DNA of 64,000 nucleotides from Ferrovibrio terrae_A (lineage in GTDB: Bacteria; Pseudomonadota; Alphaproteobacteria; Ferrovibrionales; Ferrovibrionaceae): NCBI RefSeq assembly GCF_943372915.1, contig NZ_CALSAN010000015.1, positions 1-64,000 on the forward strand. Reading direction: 5' to 3'. The number at the start of each line of letters is the position of its first letter. Positions within the stretch are counted from its first letter, which is position 1. The translations under genes were made by a program, and so were the position numbers. The notes under the pieces were generated by a model. The model was given only the letters and a program-made list of their open reading frames with translations, made no database searches and had not been told where the DNA came from. Positions 8,045-17,080 of this stretch are shown one piece after another.

Positions 8045-8300
8045 GGCGCTCTCCCGCGCTTTTTGATCGGGACACGATCCTGTCCGGATCGGGAATGGCG
8101 TTTTTCCGCCCGATTCGGCTTAGTTTACCATTGTTAATAAATGAAGTTAACGCATTCTTTAACGCCCCCCTTTATAGGGGCCGCCTGACCCCCGATATCC
8201 ATGCTAGATTGGTCGCCGACCCCGCCCTGCCGGGAGGGGTTTACCGGCGGTTAAGGCTTTGACCTGTAGGGTGTTTTTCCCGTTAACCCTTTGAGGCGCC
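8045..8300. promoter_or_regulatory. ctrA-fliI divergent promoter region with TTAA cluster
   Basis: 256-bp intergenic region between ctrA and fliI. It contains TTAA half-sites starting at 8134, 8147, 8159, 8251 and 8283, with TTAAC at 8147 and 8159. CtrA normally binds TTAA-N7-TTAA; here the three clustered half-sites are spaced N9 and N8, so they are near-consensus only. CCCCTTTATAGGGG around 8165-8180 contains a TATAGG that could serve as a -10. GAGG at 8291-8294 is the fliI ribosome site. Autoregulation by CtrA and control of fliI are inferences. Confidence 0.45.
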
Positions 8301-9620
8301 ATGTACAGCCTGCTGATGGATCTCGACCGCATCAAGGATGTCAGTTTCACCGGCCGGGTGACCTCCATTCAGGGCCTGCTGGTCGAGGTGGCGGGCGTCG
8401 AGCGGCACCTGTCCATCGGCTCCCGCGTCCATGTCCAGACCCGCGACCACCGCAATGTGGAATGCGAGGTGGTCGGCTTCCGCCAGAACCGCGCCCTGCT
8501 GATGCCCTATGGCTCGCTGGAAGGCATTGGCCTGGGCAGCCGCGCCGTGGTGGGCGAAGACCAGCCGGTGGTCTATCCCGATGCGAGCTGGCGCGGCCGC
8601 GTGATCGACGGCCTGGGCCGGCCGCTGGATGGCGGACCGCCGCTGACCAACGGCACCCGCCCCTATCCGCTGCGCGCCAATCCGCCGCCGGCCAATTCGC
8701 GCAAGCGCGTCGGCCCCAAGATCGATCTGGGCGTGCGTTCGATCAACACCTTCATCTCCTGCTGCCGCGGCCAGCGCATGGGCATCTTTGCCGGCTCCGG
8801 CGTCGGCAAATCCGTGCTGCTGTCGATGATGGCGCGCTACACCGAGGCCGATGTGAACGTCGTCGGCCTGATCGGCGAACGCGGCCGCGAGGTGCAGGAA
8901 TTCATCGAGGACGATCTGGGCAAGGCCGGCCTCGCCCGCACCGTGATCGTGGTGGCAACCTCGGACGAACCCGCCCTGGTGCGGCGCCAGGCGGCCTATA
9001 TGACGCTGGCGGTGGCGGAATATTTCCGCGACCAGGGCAGCCAGGTGCTCTGCCTGATGGACTCGGTCACCCGTTTTGCCATGGCGCAGCGCGAGATCGG
9101 CCTGTCGGGCGGCGAACCGCCGACCACCAAGGGTTATCCGCCGACCACCTTTGCCGAACTGCCGCGCCTGCTGGAGCGCGCCGGCCCCGGCACCGGCGAC
9201 GGCACCATCACCGGGCTGTTCACCGTGCTGGTGGATGGCGACGACCATAACGAGCCGATTGCGGACGCCACGCGCGGTATTCTCGATGGCCATATCGTGA
9301 TGGAGCGCGGCATCGCCGAACGCGGTCGCTATCCCGCCATCAATATCCTGCGCTCGATCTCGCGTACCATGCCGGGCTGCAACACCGAGGATGAAAACCT
9401 GCTGGTGACCCGCGCCCGCCAGCTGATGGCGACCTATGACGACATGGCCGAGCTGATCCGCCTGGGCGCCTATCGCACCGGTTCCGATCCCAAGGTGGAT
9501 GAGGCGATCCGCTACCAGCCGATGCTGGAAGCCTTCCTCAAGCAGCAGAAGGCCGAACGCGCCGATCTGCCATCCGGCTACGCGCGCCTGGCGGAGATTT
9601 TCATCCAGGCCGGCGAATAG
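8301..9620 (+). CDS. fliI: Flagellar export ATPase FliI
   Basis: 439-residue F1-beta-like ATPase of the flagellar type III export apparatus. It hexamerises at the cytoplasmic face of the basal body with FliH and FliJ. The N-terminal beta-barrel is followed by Walker A GSGVGKSVLL (about residue 165), the Walker B region VLCLMDSVTRFAMAQREIGL and the export-ATPase signature ERAGPGTGDGTITG. Length is normal for the family. GAGG 6 bases upstream sets the start. It is followed 17 bases later by fliJ, away from the main minus-strand flagellar operon. Confidence 0.97.
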   Translation: MYSLLMDLDRIKDVSFTGRVTSIQGLLVEVAGVERHLSIGSRVHVQTRDHRNVECEVVGFRQNRALLMPYGSLEGIGLGSRAVVGEDQPVVYPDASWRGRVIDGLGRPLDGGPPLTNGTRPYPLRANPPPANSRKRVGPKIDLGVRSINTFISCCRGQRMGIFAGSGVGKSVLLSMMARYTEADVNVVGLIGERGREVQEFIEDDLGKAGLARTVIVVATSDEPALVRRQAAYMTLAVAEYFRDQGSQVLCLMDSVTRFAMAQREIGLSGGEPPTTKGYPPTTFAELPRLLERAGPGTGDGTITGLFTVLVDGDDHNEPIADATRGILDGHIVMERGIAERGRYPAINILRSISRTMPGCNTEDENLLVTRARQLMATYDDMAELIRLGAYRTGSDPKVDEAIRYQPMLEAFLKQQKAERADLPSGYARLAEIFIQAGE

Positions 9621-9637
9621 GGATGATGGGCTGAAGC

Positions 9638-10075
9638 ATGCGCGGCGTCGGCGGACTGATCCGGCTGTGGAAGTGGCGCCTTGACGAGCGCCGCCGCGTG
9701 GTGGTCGATCTGGAAATCCTGCGCGCCGGCATCGAGCGCCAGATGGTCGGCCTGGACGAGGAGCTGGAACGTGAGCGCAAGGTCGCCACCACCAACTATG
9801 CCGCCAGCTTCGGCTTCACCAACTATCGCCGCATGAACCGCGAACGCCATGCCAATCTGGAAGTGGCGCGCGAGGAAGTGATCGACCGCATCGCTGCCGC
9901 CCAGGAAGAGGTCAACGCCGCCTTCCGCGAGCAGAAGAAATACGAACTGGTGCTCGAGAACTGGGAACGCCGCGAGCGGCAGAAACAGGAAAAGCGCGAG
10001 CAGGACGAAATGGACGAAGCCGGCCTGCAGGGCTTCCGCCGCCGCCAGGACCAGGACGCCGAGCGGACGGAGTGA
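9638..10075 (+). CDS. fliJ: Flagellar export protein FliJ
   Basis: 145-residue protein predicted to be one long coiled-coil hairpin with dense Arg/Glu/Gln content, for example KWRLDERRRVVVDLEILRAG and a C-terminal RRERQKQEKREQDEMDE. This matches FliJ, which inserts into the FliI hexamer ring and escorts chaperone-substrate complexes. Position directly after fliI supports the call, since FliJ sequence is poorly conserved. Its stop abuts the stop of the convergent DMT transporter gene. Confidence 0.82.
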   Translation: MRGVGGLIRLWKWRLDERRRVVVDLEILRAGIERQMVGLDEELERERKVATTNYAASFGFTNYRRMNRERHANLEVAREEVIDRIAAAQEEVNAAFREQKKYELVLENWERRERQKQEKREQDEMDEAGLQGFRRRQDQDAERTE

Positions 10076-10978
10076 TCAGCGCGCCGGCCTGATCCGCTGC
10101 AGCAGCCGGCCATCGATGGCGGCCAGGCCCAGCGCCACGGCGGCGATGCCGACGAAATGCCTGGGCGCCAGACTCTCGCCCAACACCAGCACGCCAAGCA
10201 GAATGGCGCTGACCGGCACCAGCAGGGTGACCAGATTGACATTGCTGCCGGCCGCCGCCATGACGCGGAAGAACAGCACATAGGCGAGTGCGGTGGAGAG
10301 GATGCCCAATGCAAGCAGGGCGGCTGTTGCCTGCAGGGATGGCAGCGGCAGCAGCCAGGTGTGATCGACCAGCAGCGCGAGCGGCAACAGGACCAGCGAT
10401 GAAAGGCTGAGCTGTCCGGTCGCGACCACGATGGGCTCGACCTGCATGCGACGGAAACGGCGGCCATAGACACCCGAGCAGGCATAAGACAGCGTCGCCA
10501 GCAGCACCGCACATTGCGCCGGCACATTGTGTCCCAGGCCATCCAGCAGATCCGCCCCCAGCATCGCCACCACACCGGCAAAACCGAGCAGCACGCCGAG
10601 GATGCGATTGGGCGTCAGTCTTTCGTCTCTGGTGAAGGCATGCGCCACCAGGGCCGTCCAGATTGGCGTGGTGGCATTGAGGATCGAGGCCAGTCCGCTG
10701 GGAATCTGGCCCTGGGCCCAGATGATCAGAGTGAAGGGAATCACGTTGTTGAGCAGGCCGATGACCAGGCAGGCCCGCCACACCGCCGGATCGCGCGGCA
10801 GCCGGCGGCCCAGCAGATGCAGGGCCGGCAGCAGGATAATGGCCGCGATCACCACGCGGCTGGCGGCGATGCTGAGCGGCGGCCACTCGCGCACGGCCAG
10901 GCCGATGAAAAAGAACGAGCCGCCCCACAGGATCGACAGCACGATCAACAAACCCCAGACCCGCGCTGTCATCCTCAC
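10076..10978 (-). CDS. DMT-family (EamA) transporter
   Basis: 300-residue membrane protein with about ten transmembrane segments in two EamA repeats (residues about 7-138 and 150-290). Typical landmarks are LSILWGGSFFFIGLAV at the start, ASILNATTPIWTALVAH closing repeat 1 and GILSTALAYVLFFRVMA in repeat 2. Such proteins export amino acids, metabolites or drugs; the substrate cannot be read from sequence. It separates fliI-fliJ from the minus-strand flagellar operon and has no visible functional link to them. Confidence 0.88.
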   Translation of the reverse strand: MRMTARVWGLLIVLSILWGGSFFFIGLAVREWPPLSIAASRVVIAAIILLPALHLLGRRLPRDPAVWRACLVIGLLNNVIPFTLIIWAQGQIPSGLASILNATTPIWTALVAHAFTRDERLTPNRILGVLLGFAGVVAMLGADLLDGLGHNVPAQCAVLLATLSYACSGVYGRRFRRMQVEPIVVATGQLSLSSLVLLPLALLVDHTWLLPLPSLQATAALLALGILSTALAYVLFFRVMAAAGSNVNLVTLLVPVSAILLGVLVLGESLAPRHFVGIAAVALGLAAIDGRLLQRIRPAR

Positions 10979-11059
10979 GCCTCACGCTGCATACTGAAAC
11001 GATCGTCTCCGTATACCGGTTGCAACCTTGCCGCTATCCGCATCTTGCGCTGATGCGGC

Positions 11060-12979
11060 CTAGGCCTTGAGTTCGGTACTGGGGCCACGGCTTTCCAGCT
11101 CGGGGCTTGGCCAGGGCAGTGGCTTTTCGCGATCATGAAAGCGCAGCGAGCCGACCATGCCGGTGATCGCCAGCGCTTCCTCGAAAATGGCACTGACATC
11201 GAGACGGAAGGCGGGGCCAAATTCGGTTTCGCTGCGCAGGATCAGGTCGAGCTGCTTGACGCTGACAAAGCCGTCGAACTGGATCGGACCGGTACTTTCC
11301 AGGTCGAAATCGATGATGAAGCGGGTCTGCTTCTGCTGCTTCTTCGCATCCTTGCGGCGGCGCATGAAAATATGAATCGCCTCGACCTTGCCGCCGATCA
11401 TCATAGGCATCACCAGGGCCTGCCAGTCGTTATCGCCCTGGCGCTGGTTGAGCCGGCCCAGCTCGCGGAAATCGTCGTCGAGTTTTTTCAGCAGCTCGCC
11501 CCGGCCGCTCTGCTCCAGCTTACGCACGGCTTCACTGCCGAGCCAGGCCTGCGCGCTGCCAGCAGCGGCTGCCGCCATGAACTGCAGGGCGCTAGAGGCC
11601 AGCCGCGCATTCGGCTGCGGCAGCAATTCGGTCTGCAGGCGCTGCGCCAGCGCCGGATCGGCGGCACGCACGGCATCCAGCGTCTGCTGCAGCAGCGGCC
11701 AGCCACCCTGCAGCCGCGTCAGGATGCCGGCCAGCGGCGCCGGGCCGAGCGCGGTGGGCGTCGGCGTCGGCGGCTTGGTGATGGCGGCGAGTTCGAGCGC
11801 AAGCTGGGTGCCAGGCGGCAGCGCCTGCGGCAGGTTGAGCGACAGCACACCTTGCGGTGTAGCAACCAGCACCTGGCCAGCCTGGCCCTGGCCGGTAACG
11901 ATGCCGGTGAGCACCTGGCTGGCCGCGCCCGGCGCGAGCAGATTGGCGCTCGGAAGATTGAACGGCTGCGCGCCAGTGGGCTGCAGATGTGGCTGCGGCT
12001 GCGGTTGCGAAATCACTGCCTGCTGCAGGATCGCCGGCTGCAACGGTGTCTGCGGTGTCAGCGGCGGCGTCTGCGGCGGTGTGACGGCTGGCGTCTGCGA
12101 TTGGGCCTGAGCCTGCACCAGCGCATTGGCAATCGCGGGCGCGGCTGGCACGGCGGCCGCCGGCAACTGCGGCGGAACCGCAGCGGGCGTCGCCGGTGTC
12201 GCGGGTGCGGCCGGCGTGGCATTTGGCGGCGGTGTCTGCGCCGCAGGCACAGTGGGCGCGGTCGGTATTGCCGTGGGCAGCGTCACGCTCTGCACCACCA
12301 CCTGCAACTGGCTGCCCGGCGGCAAGGCCGGGGCTGCAGTGCCGACCGGCGGCGTCACCACCACGGCGGTCAGCGTCTGTCCCGGTTGCGGCAGCACCGG
12401 TGCGGCGGAGCCGCCCGGCTGCGGCGGTGAAACAGCAATGGCCAGCTGCGCGGCGGTGGGTGGCTGCGCCAGTGCCGGCACCGGCGGCTGCAGCGCTGTG
12501 CCGTTGACGCTGACGACCGTGGCCTGCTGCGGATTCTCAGGATTGAGCTGCAGCCTGAGCGCTGCATTCAGCACGGCGAGATTGGCCTGTTCCAGCGCCT
12601 GCGCCAGATTGGTGATCGCCAGCGTGTTGCCGGCGGCCGTGCGCACCAGCAGGGTCATGTTGTCACGCGCCACCACCTGCGCCGCGATCTGGCCGCCCTT
12701 GGTCAGTTCATTGGCGCTGGAGGCGATCTCGGTGGCCGCACCGCCACCCTGCGGACTGGCGCCCTGCAGAATGGTGTTGGGCGAAGCAGGCGTCTGCTGC
12801 GGCTGGCCGCTGACGCCCTGACCGGTCTGGCCCTGGCTTGGCTGCCCTTGGGGTGGCGCCGGCAGCACGCCGGCCGCGGTCTGCGCATTGCCCTGTGGTG
12901 ATGCGGCGGGCGCGGTGCTCGTGCCGGCAGTCGTGGTGACCGGTGGCGCAGTGGGCGCAAGAGGGCCGAGATCGCTCAC
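11060..12979 (-). CDS. FliK-like Pro/Ala/Gln-rich flagellar protein
   Basis: 639-residue protein at the end of the flagellar operon, 27 bases after flhG. Residues 1 to about 420 are low-complexity Pro/Ala/Gln/Thr, probably an extended linker. The C-terminal 200 residues are folded: RKLEQSGRGELLKKLDDDF, then GGKVEAIHIFMRRRKD, RFIIDFDLESTGPIQFDGF and EFGPAFRLDVSAIF. This resembles a hook-length-control (FliK C-terminal) type domain, but a second, clearer FliK lies at 23560-25419. The call rests on architecture and position; an alternative is an operon-specific flagellar accessory protein. Confidence 0.55.
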   Translation of the reverse strand: MSDLGPLAPTAPPVTTTAGTSTAPAASPQGNAQTAAGVLPAPPQGQPSQGQTGQGVSGQPQQTPASPNTILQGASPQGGGAATEIASSANELTKGGQIAAQVVARDNMTLLVRTAAGNTLAITNLAQALEQANLAVLNAALRLQLNPENPQQATVVSVNGTALQPPVPALAQPPTAAQLAIAVSPPQPGGSAAPVLPQPGQTLTAVVVTPPVGTAAPALPPGSQLQVVVQSVTLPTAIPTAPTVPAAQTPPPNATPAAPATPATPAAVPPQLPAAAVPAAPAIANALVQAQAQSQTPAVTPPQTPPLTPQTPLQPAILQQAVISQPQPQPHLQPTGAQPFNLPSANLLAPGAASQVLTGIVTGQGQAGQVLVATPQGVLSLNLPQALPPGTQLALELAAITKPPTPTPTALGPAPLAGILTRLQGGWPLLQQTLDAVRAADPALAQRLQTELLPQPNARLASSALQFMAAAAAGSAQAWLGSEAVRKLEQSGRGELLKKLDDDFRELGRLNQRQGDNDWQALVMPMMIGGKVEAIHIFMRRRKDAKKQQKQTRFIIDFDLESTGPIQFDGFVSVKQLDLILRSETEFGPAFRLDVSAIFEEALAITGMVGSLRFHDREKPLPWPSPELESRGPSTELKA

Positions 12980-13006
12980 ACGCGACTCCCGGCCATCAGC
13001 GCATGA

Positions 13007-13843
13007 TCAGGGCTGCGCCGGCAGCGGCATGCGCAGCAGGCTGTTCATCAGCGCCTCGACATCCTCGGCCGCCTCGCACATCGGATGACGGGTCAGCAGC
13101 GGCACCTGGTTGCGGATGGCATCGCGCACCTTGTCGTCGCGGCGGATCACGCCGGCCAGCGGCGGCGAGTATTTCAGGAAATTCTCCGCCGCCTTGTTCA
13201 GCTTGGCATAGGTGCGTTCGCCTTCGCGCGTGGTCGGCGCGATGTTGATGACAACGCGCACATCGGCATTGCGGTCGGCCATGCGGGCCAGCTTGATATA
13301 GGCATAGGCATCGGTGAGCGCGGTCGGCTCGTCATTGGTGACGACCAGCGTAATGCCGGCCGCAGCCGAAAACGTGCGCACCACGGCATCGACGCCGGCG
13401 CCCAGATCGATGATGACGCGGTCATAGCTTTTCGCCAGCTGCATCAGTTCGTCGCGGATCGTGGTCATCGCCGTCTGGTCGAGCGTCGCCAGCGAGGCCG
13501 AACCCGACTTGCCGGCGATGATGTCGAAACCGGCTTCGGACGGCATCACGGCGTCGGCCAGGCTGAAGCGGCCGGCAATCACGCTGCCCAGATCGCGGTC
13601 GGGCATCAGGCCCAGCTGGATGTCCACATTCGCCAGGCCGATATCACCATCGAACAGCAGCACGCGCTGGCCCTGGCGCGCGAAGGTATGCGCCAGCGTC
13701 ACCGACAGCCAGGTCTTGCCCACACCGCCCTTCCCCGAGGCGATGGCAATCACATTGGATTGACGCACGGCCGCGGCTGGATGGCGGACCGGGCGAGCGG
13801 GAGAGGACGGCGGCGGTGTCGGCGTCATGGTCATCACGGTCAT
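13007..13843 (-). CDS. flhG: MinD/ParA-like ATPase FlhG
   Basis: 278-residue P-loop ATPase with the deviant Walker A GKGGVGKTWLSV (about residue 38), DGDIGLANVDIQLGL and DRVIIDLGAGVDAVV. FlhG works with the SRP-like GTPase FlhF to set flagellar number and position. Start ATG 13843 overlaps the flhF stop as ATGA, indicating translational coupling; an upstream extension to 13963 lies inside flhF and is Arg/Pro-rich junk. The N-terminal 30 residues are Pro-rich, followed by a DQAIF-like basic segment RQSNVIAIA. Confidence 0.9.
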   Translation of the reverse strand: MTVMTMTPTPPPSSPARPVRHPAAAVRQSNVIAIASGKGGVGKTWLSVTLAHTFARQGQRVLLFDGDIGLANVDIQLGLMPDRDLGSVIAGRFSLADAVMPSEAGFDIIAGKSGSASLATLDQTAMTTIRDELMQLAKSYDRVIIDLGAGVDAVVRTFSAAAGITLVVTNDEPTALTDAYAYIKLARMADRNADVRVVINIAPTTREGERTYAKLNKAAENFLKYSPPLAGVIRRDDKVRDAIRNQVPLLTRHPMCEAAEDVEALMNSLLRMPLPAQP

Positions 13844-14913
13844 TCGGCGGCCTTCAGGGCAGCGGGTTTCGGGGAAAAGTACTGCATATCGGTCTCGGGG
13901 TCGACGGCGCTGCGGGCATCGGGATCGGCCAGCAGGCGATGGGCGAGTGTGAGCGCATCGCACCGCTCGAAACCCTTGCCGATAAAAGCACTGGCGCTGA
14001 CATCGGCAAAGGCCAGCCCGCCCAGATCGGCAGCGGCCACCAATGCACCCAGCCGGCGCGCGGCATCCAGGCGGGTCGCGACATAACGCCGCGCACCCAG
14101 CGCCACTGCCTGGGCGGCGAGTTCGCCGGCTTCCATGGCATCGGTGCCGGCGGCCAGCACGGCAACCGGTTCGGCACCGCTGGCCTGGATCAGGGCTTTC
14201 AGCGCCTTGCGCTCGGCGGCATCGTGCAGGTTGATGCCGGCGGTGTCGACGATCAGCTTGGTGGTGTCAGCGGTTTCGCTGACCACATGATGCAATTCGC
14301 GGGCATCGACGGCTTCGATGAAGGGCGCGCTCATCACACGGCAGAGCGCGGCGAGCTGATCGCCGGCGGCGGCGCGGCTGACATCGGTGGATATCACCTG
14401 CACGGCACGGCGTTCGATCACGCAGCGGGCGGCGATCTTGGCGGCCACCACGGTCTTGCCGCTGCCCGGCGGGCCGATCAGGATCAGCGGCCGGTTATCG
14501 GTGCTGAGCCCCGGGAAGCGGTAGGTTTCATCCAGGGCCTCGGCCAGCGCACCCACCGGATCGTCGAGGCCGACGCGGAGGGCTGCCTGGGTCAGGCGTT
14601 CGGCGACGCGACCCGGCACGCCATGCCAGTTCAGTGCGCCCAGGATCAGGTCGCCGACATGCTGCTCGTCCTGCGGCGCGAAATCATCCTCGGGCACGAA
14701 CAGACGGCCATTGCCCTGGCCATAGCGCAGCGCCTGCGCCTCGGGCGTGACGAAATCGTCTTCACTCTGCTGTTCGATCGCTGCGGTGATCTCGACGCCG
14801 GCGCCGTTGCGATGCGTGAAGGTCGAAACGATGATCGCCTCGTCGCCCAGACTCTGGCGCACGAGGTCCATCGCCTCGGTCATCGTTGCTGCCTGGAATG
14901 TTTTGAGCCGCAT
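13840..14913 (-). CDS. flhF: Flagellar GTPase FlhF
   Basis: 357-residue SRP-family GTPase. It starts MRLKTFQAATMTEAMDLVRQ, the typical FlhF N-terminus. The NG domain has G1 IGPPGSGKTV (about 145), CVIERRAVQVISTDVSRAAAGDQL, the G3 region LIVDTAGIN and ATRLDAARRLGAL (G4-like). FlhF recruits early basal-body proteins to the pole. It is embedded between flhA and flhG, the usual order. Confidence 0.92.
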   Translation of the reverse strand: MRLKTFQAATMTEAMDLVRQSLGDEAIIVSTFTHRNGAGVEITAAIEQQSEDDFVTPEAQALRYGQGNGRLFVPEDDFAPQDEQHVGDLILGALNWHGVPGRVAERLTQAALRVGLDDPVGALAEALDETYRFPGLSTDNRPLILIGPPGSGKTVVAAKIAARCVIERRAVQVISTDVSRAAAGDQLAALCRVMSAPFIEAVDARELHHVVSETADTTKLIVDTAGINLHDAAERKALKALIQASGAEPVAVLAAGTDAMEAGELAAQAVALGARRYVATRLDAARRLGALVAAADLGGLAFADVSASAFIGKGFERCDALTLAHRLLADPDARSAVDPETDMQYFSPKPAALKAAE

Positions 14914-14927
14914 GGTTCAGCCCGTTC

Positions 14928-17048
14928 TCAGATCTGCGCAATCGTCCGAAGCTTGGCCTTCGGATGGATTTCCTGTTGCGACATCACCACGGTGGCGGGG
15001 CGGAAGCGCTCGATGATCGAGCGCACATAGGGCCGCGCCGACGGGCTGGTCAGCAGCACCGGCATATGCCCCTCGGCTGCCAGGCGTTCAAAGGTCTGCC
15101 GTACCTGGGTGATGAATTCCTGCAGTCGCGACGGCTGCATGCTGAGCTGGCGATCCTCGCCCTGGCCGACCAGCGCCTCGGCGAAGTTCTGCTCCCATTG
15201 CGGCGACAGGGTCACCAGCGGGATATAGCCATCGGGGCTGACATTGGAATTGGAGATCTGGCGCGCCAGGCGGCCGCGCACATGCTCGGTGATCTGGGTG
15301 ATCGACTGGGTATAGCCGCTGGCCTCGGCAATCGCTTCCAGGATGGTGGCAAAATCGCGGATCGAGATGCGTTCGCCCAGCAGGTTCTGCAGCACGCGCT
15401 GCACGCCGTTGATATTGGTGCGGGTCGGAATCACTTCGCTGACCAGCTTTTCGTTGCTCTTCTTCAGCTCGTCGACCAGTTTCTGGGTCTCGGCGAAGCT
15501 GAGCAGGTCGGACATATTGTCCTTCACCACTTCGGTCAGATGCGTGGTGATGACGGTGCCGGGATCGACCACGGTATAGCCGCGGAACATCGCCTCGTCG
15601 CGCATGCTTTCGTCCACCCACATGGCGGGCAGGCCGAAGGTCGGCTCGATGGTTTCCTCGCCCGAAAGCGCGATGCGCTCGCCGCGCGGGTCCATCACCA
15701 GCAGCAGGTTTGGCTTCACCTCGCCGCGGGCGGCTTCCACTTCCTTGACGCGGATCACGTAAGTGGTGCCGGGCAGCTGCATGTTGTCGAGGATGCGCAC
15801 GCTGGGCATGATGAAGCCCATGTCGATGGCAATCTGGCGGCGCAGCGCCTTGATCTGATCGGTCAGTCGATAGCCGCGCGCATCGTTGATCAGCGGCAGC
15901 AGGCTGAAGCCCAGCTCCAGCCGCAGGTCGTCCATCGCCAGCGCGTTGGTGACCGGCTCGTCCAGAGGATTGGGCGCCGCCGGCGGCAGGGGTGGTGGCA
16001 CGAAGGCGGCCACCGCCATCTTCTTCTCCTGCTCCCAGGCCAGATAGGCGAGACCGCCGGAAACAAGCGCCAGCATCATGAAGGGCAGGAAGGGCATGCC
16101 CGGGATCAGCGCGAAGCACAGCGACAGGCCGGCCGACATGCCGAGCGCCTTGACCGAGGACAACTGCTTGGACAGCGCCTTGTCGGCCGAACCGGTGACG
16201 CTGCCTTTCGAGACCATGATACCGGCGGCGACCGAGATGATCAGCGCCGGGATCTGCGCCACCAGGCCGTCACCGACCGACAGGATCGAGTAGGTGTTCA
16301 GCGCCGCGCCGAACGGCATGCCGTTCTGGATCACGCCGATCAGGATGCCGCCGATCAGGTTGATGAAGGTGATCAGCAGGCCGGCAACGGCATCGCCGCG
16401 CACGAATTTCGAGGCACCGTCCATCGAACCGAAGAAGCCGGATTCGTCTTCCAGCTCCTTGCGGCGGACGCGCGCCGTGGCTTCGTCGATCAGGCCGGCC
16501 GAGAGATCGGCGTCGATCGCCATCTGCTTGCCGGGCATGGCATCGAGGGTGAAGCGGGCCGACACTTCGGCGATACGCCCGGAACCCTTGGTGATGACGA
16601 CGAAGTTCACGATCACCAGGATGGCGAACACGATGATGCCGATCACCAGGTTGCCGCCCATGATGAACTGGCCAAAGGCCTCGATCACATGGCCCGCCGC
16701 ATCGGTGCCCTCATGGCCATGGCCCAGGATCAGGCGCGTGGAGGCCAGGTTCAGCGACAGGCGCAGCATCGTGGTGATGAGCAGCACGGTCGGGAAGCTG
16801 GAGAATTCGAGCGGACGCTGCACGAACAGGCAGGTCATCATCACCAGCACCGACATGGTGATCGACAGCGCCAGCGCCACGTCGAGCAGCCAGGTCGGCA
16901 TCGGCAGGATGAGGACCGACAGGATCGCCATGATGCCGATGGCGAGCAGGATGTCGCCATGGCTGCCGATATTGCCGAGCCGGCCGAAAAAGCTGCCGCC
17001 ACCGCCCGCTGGGGCGGCTGGAGCGTCAGCCGGCAAATTCTCCGCCAT
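14928..17048 (-). CDS. flhA: Flagellar export gate protein FlhA
   Basis: 706-residue FlhA, the large membrane subunit of the export gate. Eight transmembrane segments occupy about residues 30-330 and include LSLNLASTRLIL. The FHIPEP region VITKGSGRIAEVSARFTLDA-MPGKQMAID is at about 150-178. The cytoplasmic C-terminal domain binds chaperone-substrate complexes and ends around RPATVVMSQQEIHPKAKLR. The Gly/Ala-rich N-terminal 20 residues look disordered. It sits in the order flbD-flhA-flhF-flhG, 14 bases before flhF. Confidence 0.97.
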   Translation of the reverse strand: MAENLPADAPAAPAGGGGSFFGRLGNIGSHGDILLAIGIMAILSVLILPMPTWLLDVALALSITMSVLVMMTCLFVQRPLEFSSFPTVLLITTMLRLSLNLASTRLILGHGHEGTDAAGHVIEAFGQFIMGGNLVIGIIVFAILVIVNFVVITKGSGRIAEVSARFTLDAMPGKQMAIDADLSAGLIDEATARVRRKELEDESGFFGSMDGASKFVRGDAVAGLLITFINLIGGILIGVIQNGMPFGAALNTYSILSVGDGLVAQIPALIISVAAGIMVSKGSVTGSADKALSKQLSSVKALGMSAGLSLCFALIPGMPFLPFMMLALVSGGLAYLAWEQEKKMAVAAFVPPPLPPAAPNPLDEPVTNALAMDDLRLELGFSLLPLINDARGYRLTDQIKALRRQIAIDMGFIMPSVRILDNMQLPGTTYVIRVKEVEAARGEVKPNLLLVMDPRGERIALSGEETIEPTFGLPAMWVDESMRDEAMFRGYTVVDPGTVITTHLTEVVKDNMSDLLSFAETQKLVDELKKSNEKLVSEVIPTRTNINGVQRVLQNLLGERISIRDFATILEAIAEASGYTQSITQITEHVRGRLARQISNSNVSPDGYIPLVTLSPQWEQNFAEALVGQGEDRQLSMQPSRLQEFITQVRQTFERLAAEGHMPVLLTSPSARPYVRSIIERFRPATVVMSQQEIHPKAKLRTIAQI

Positions 17049-17080
17049 ACCCGTCTCTCCTCAACCCGCGCGACCCGGCA

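Noticed and set aside
8134..8163. Canonical CtrA sites TTAA-N7-TTAA
   Set aside because: Spacings are N9 and N8, so they are reported as near-consensus only.
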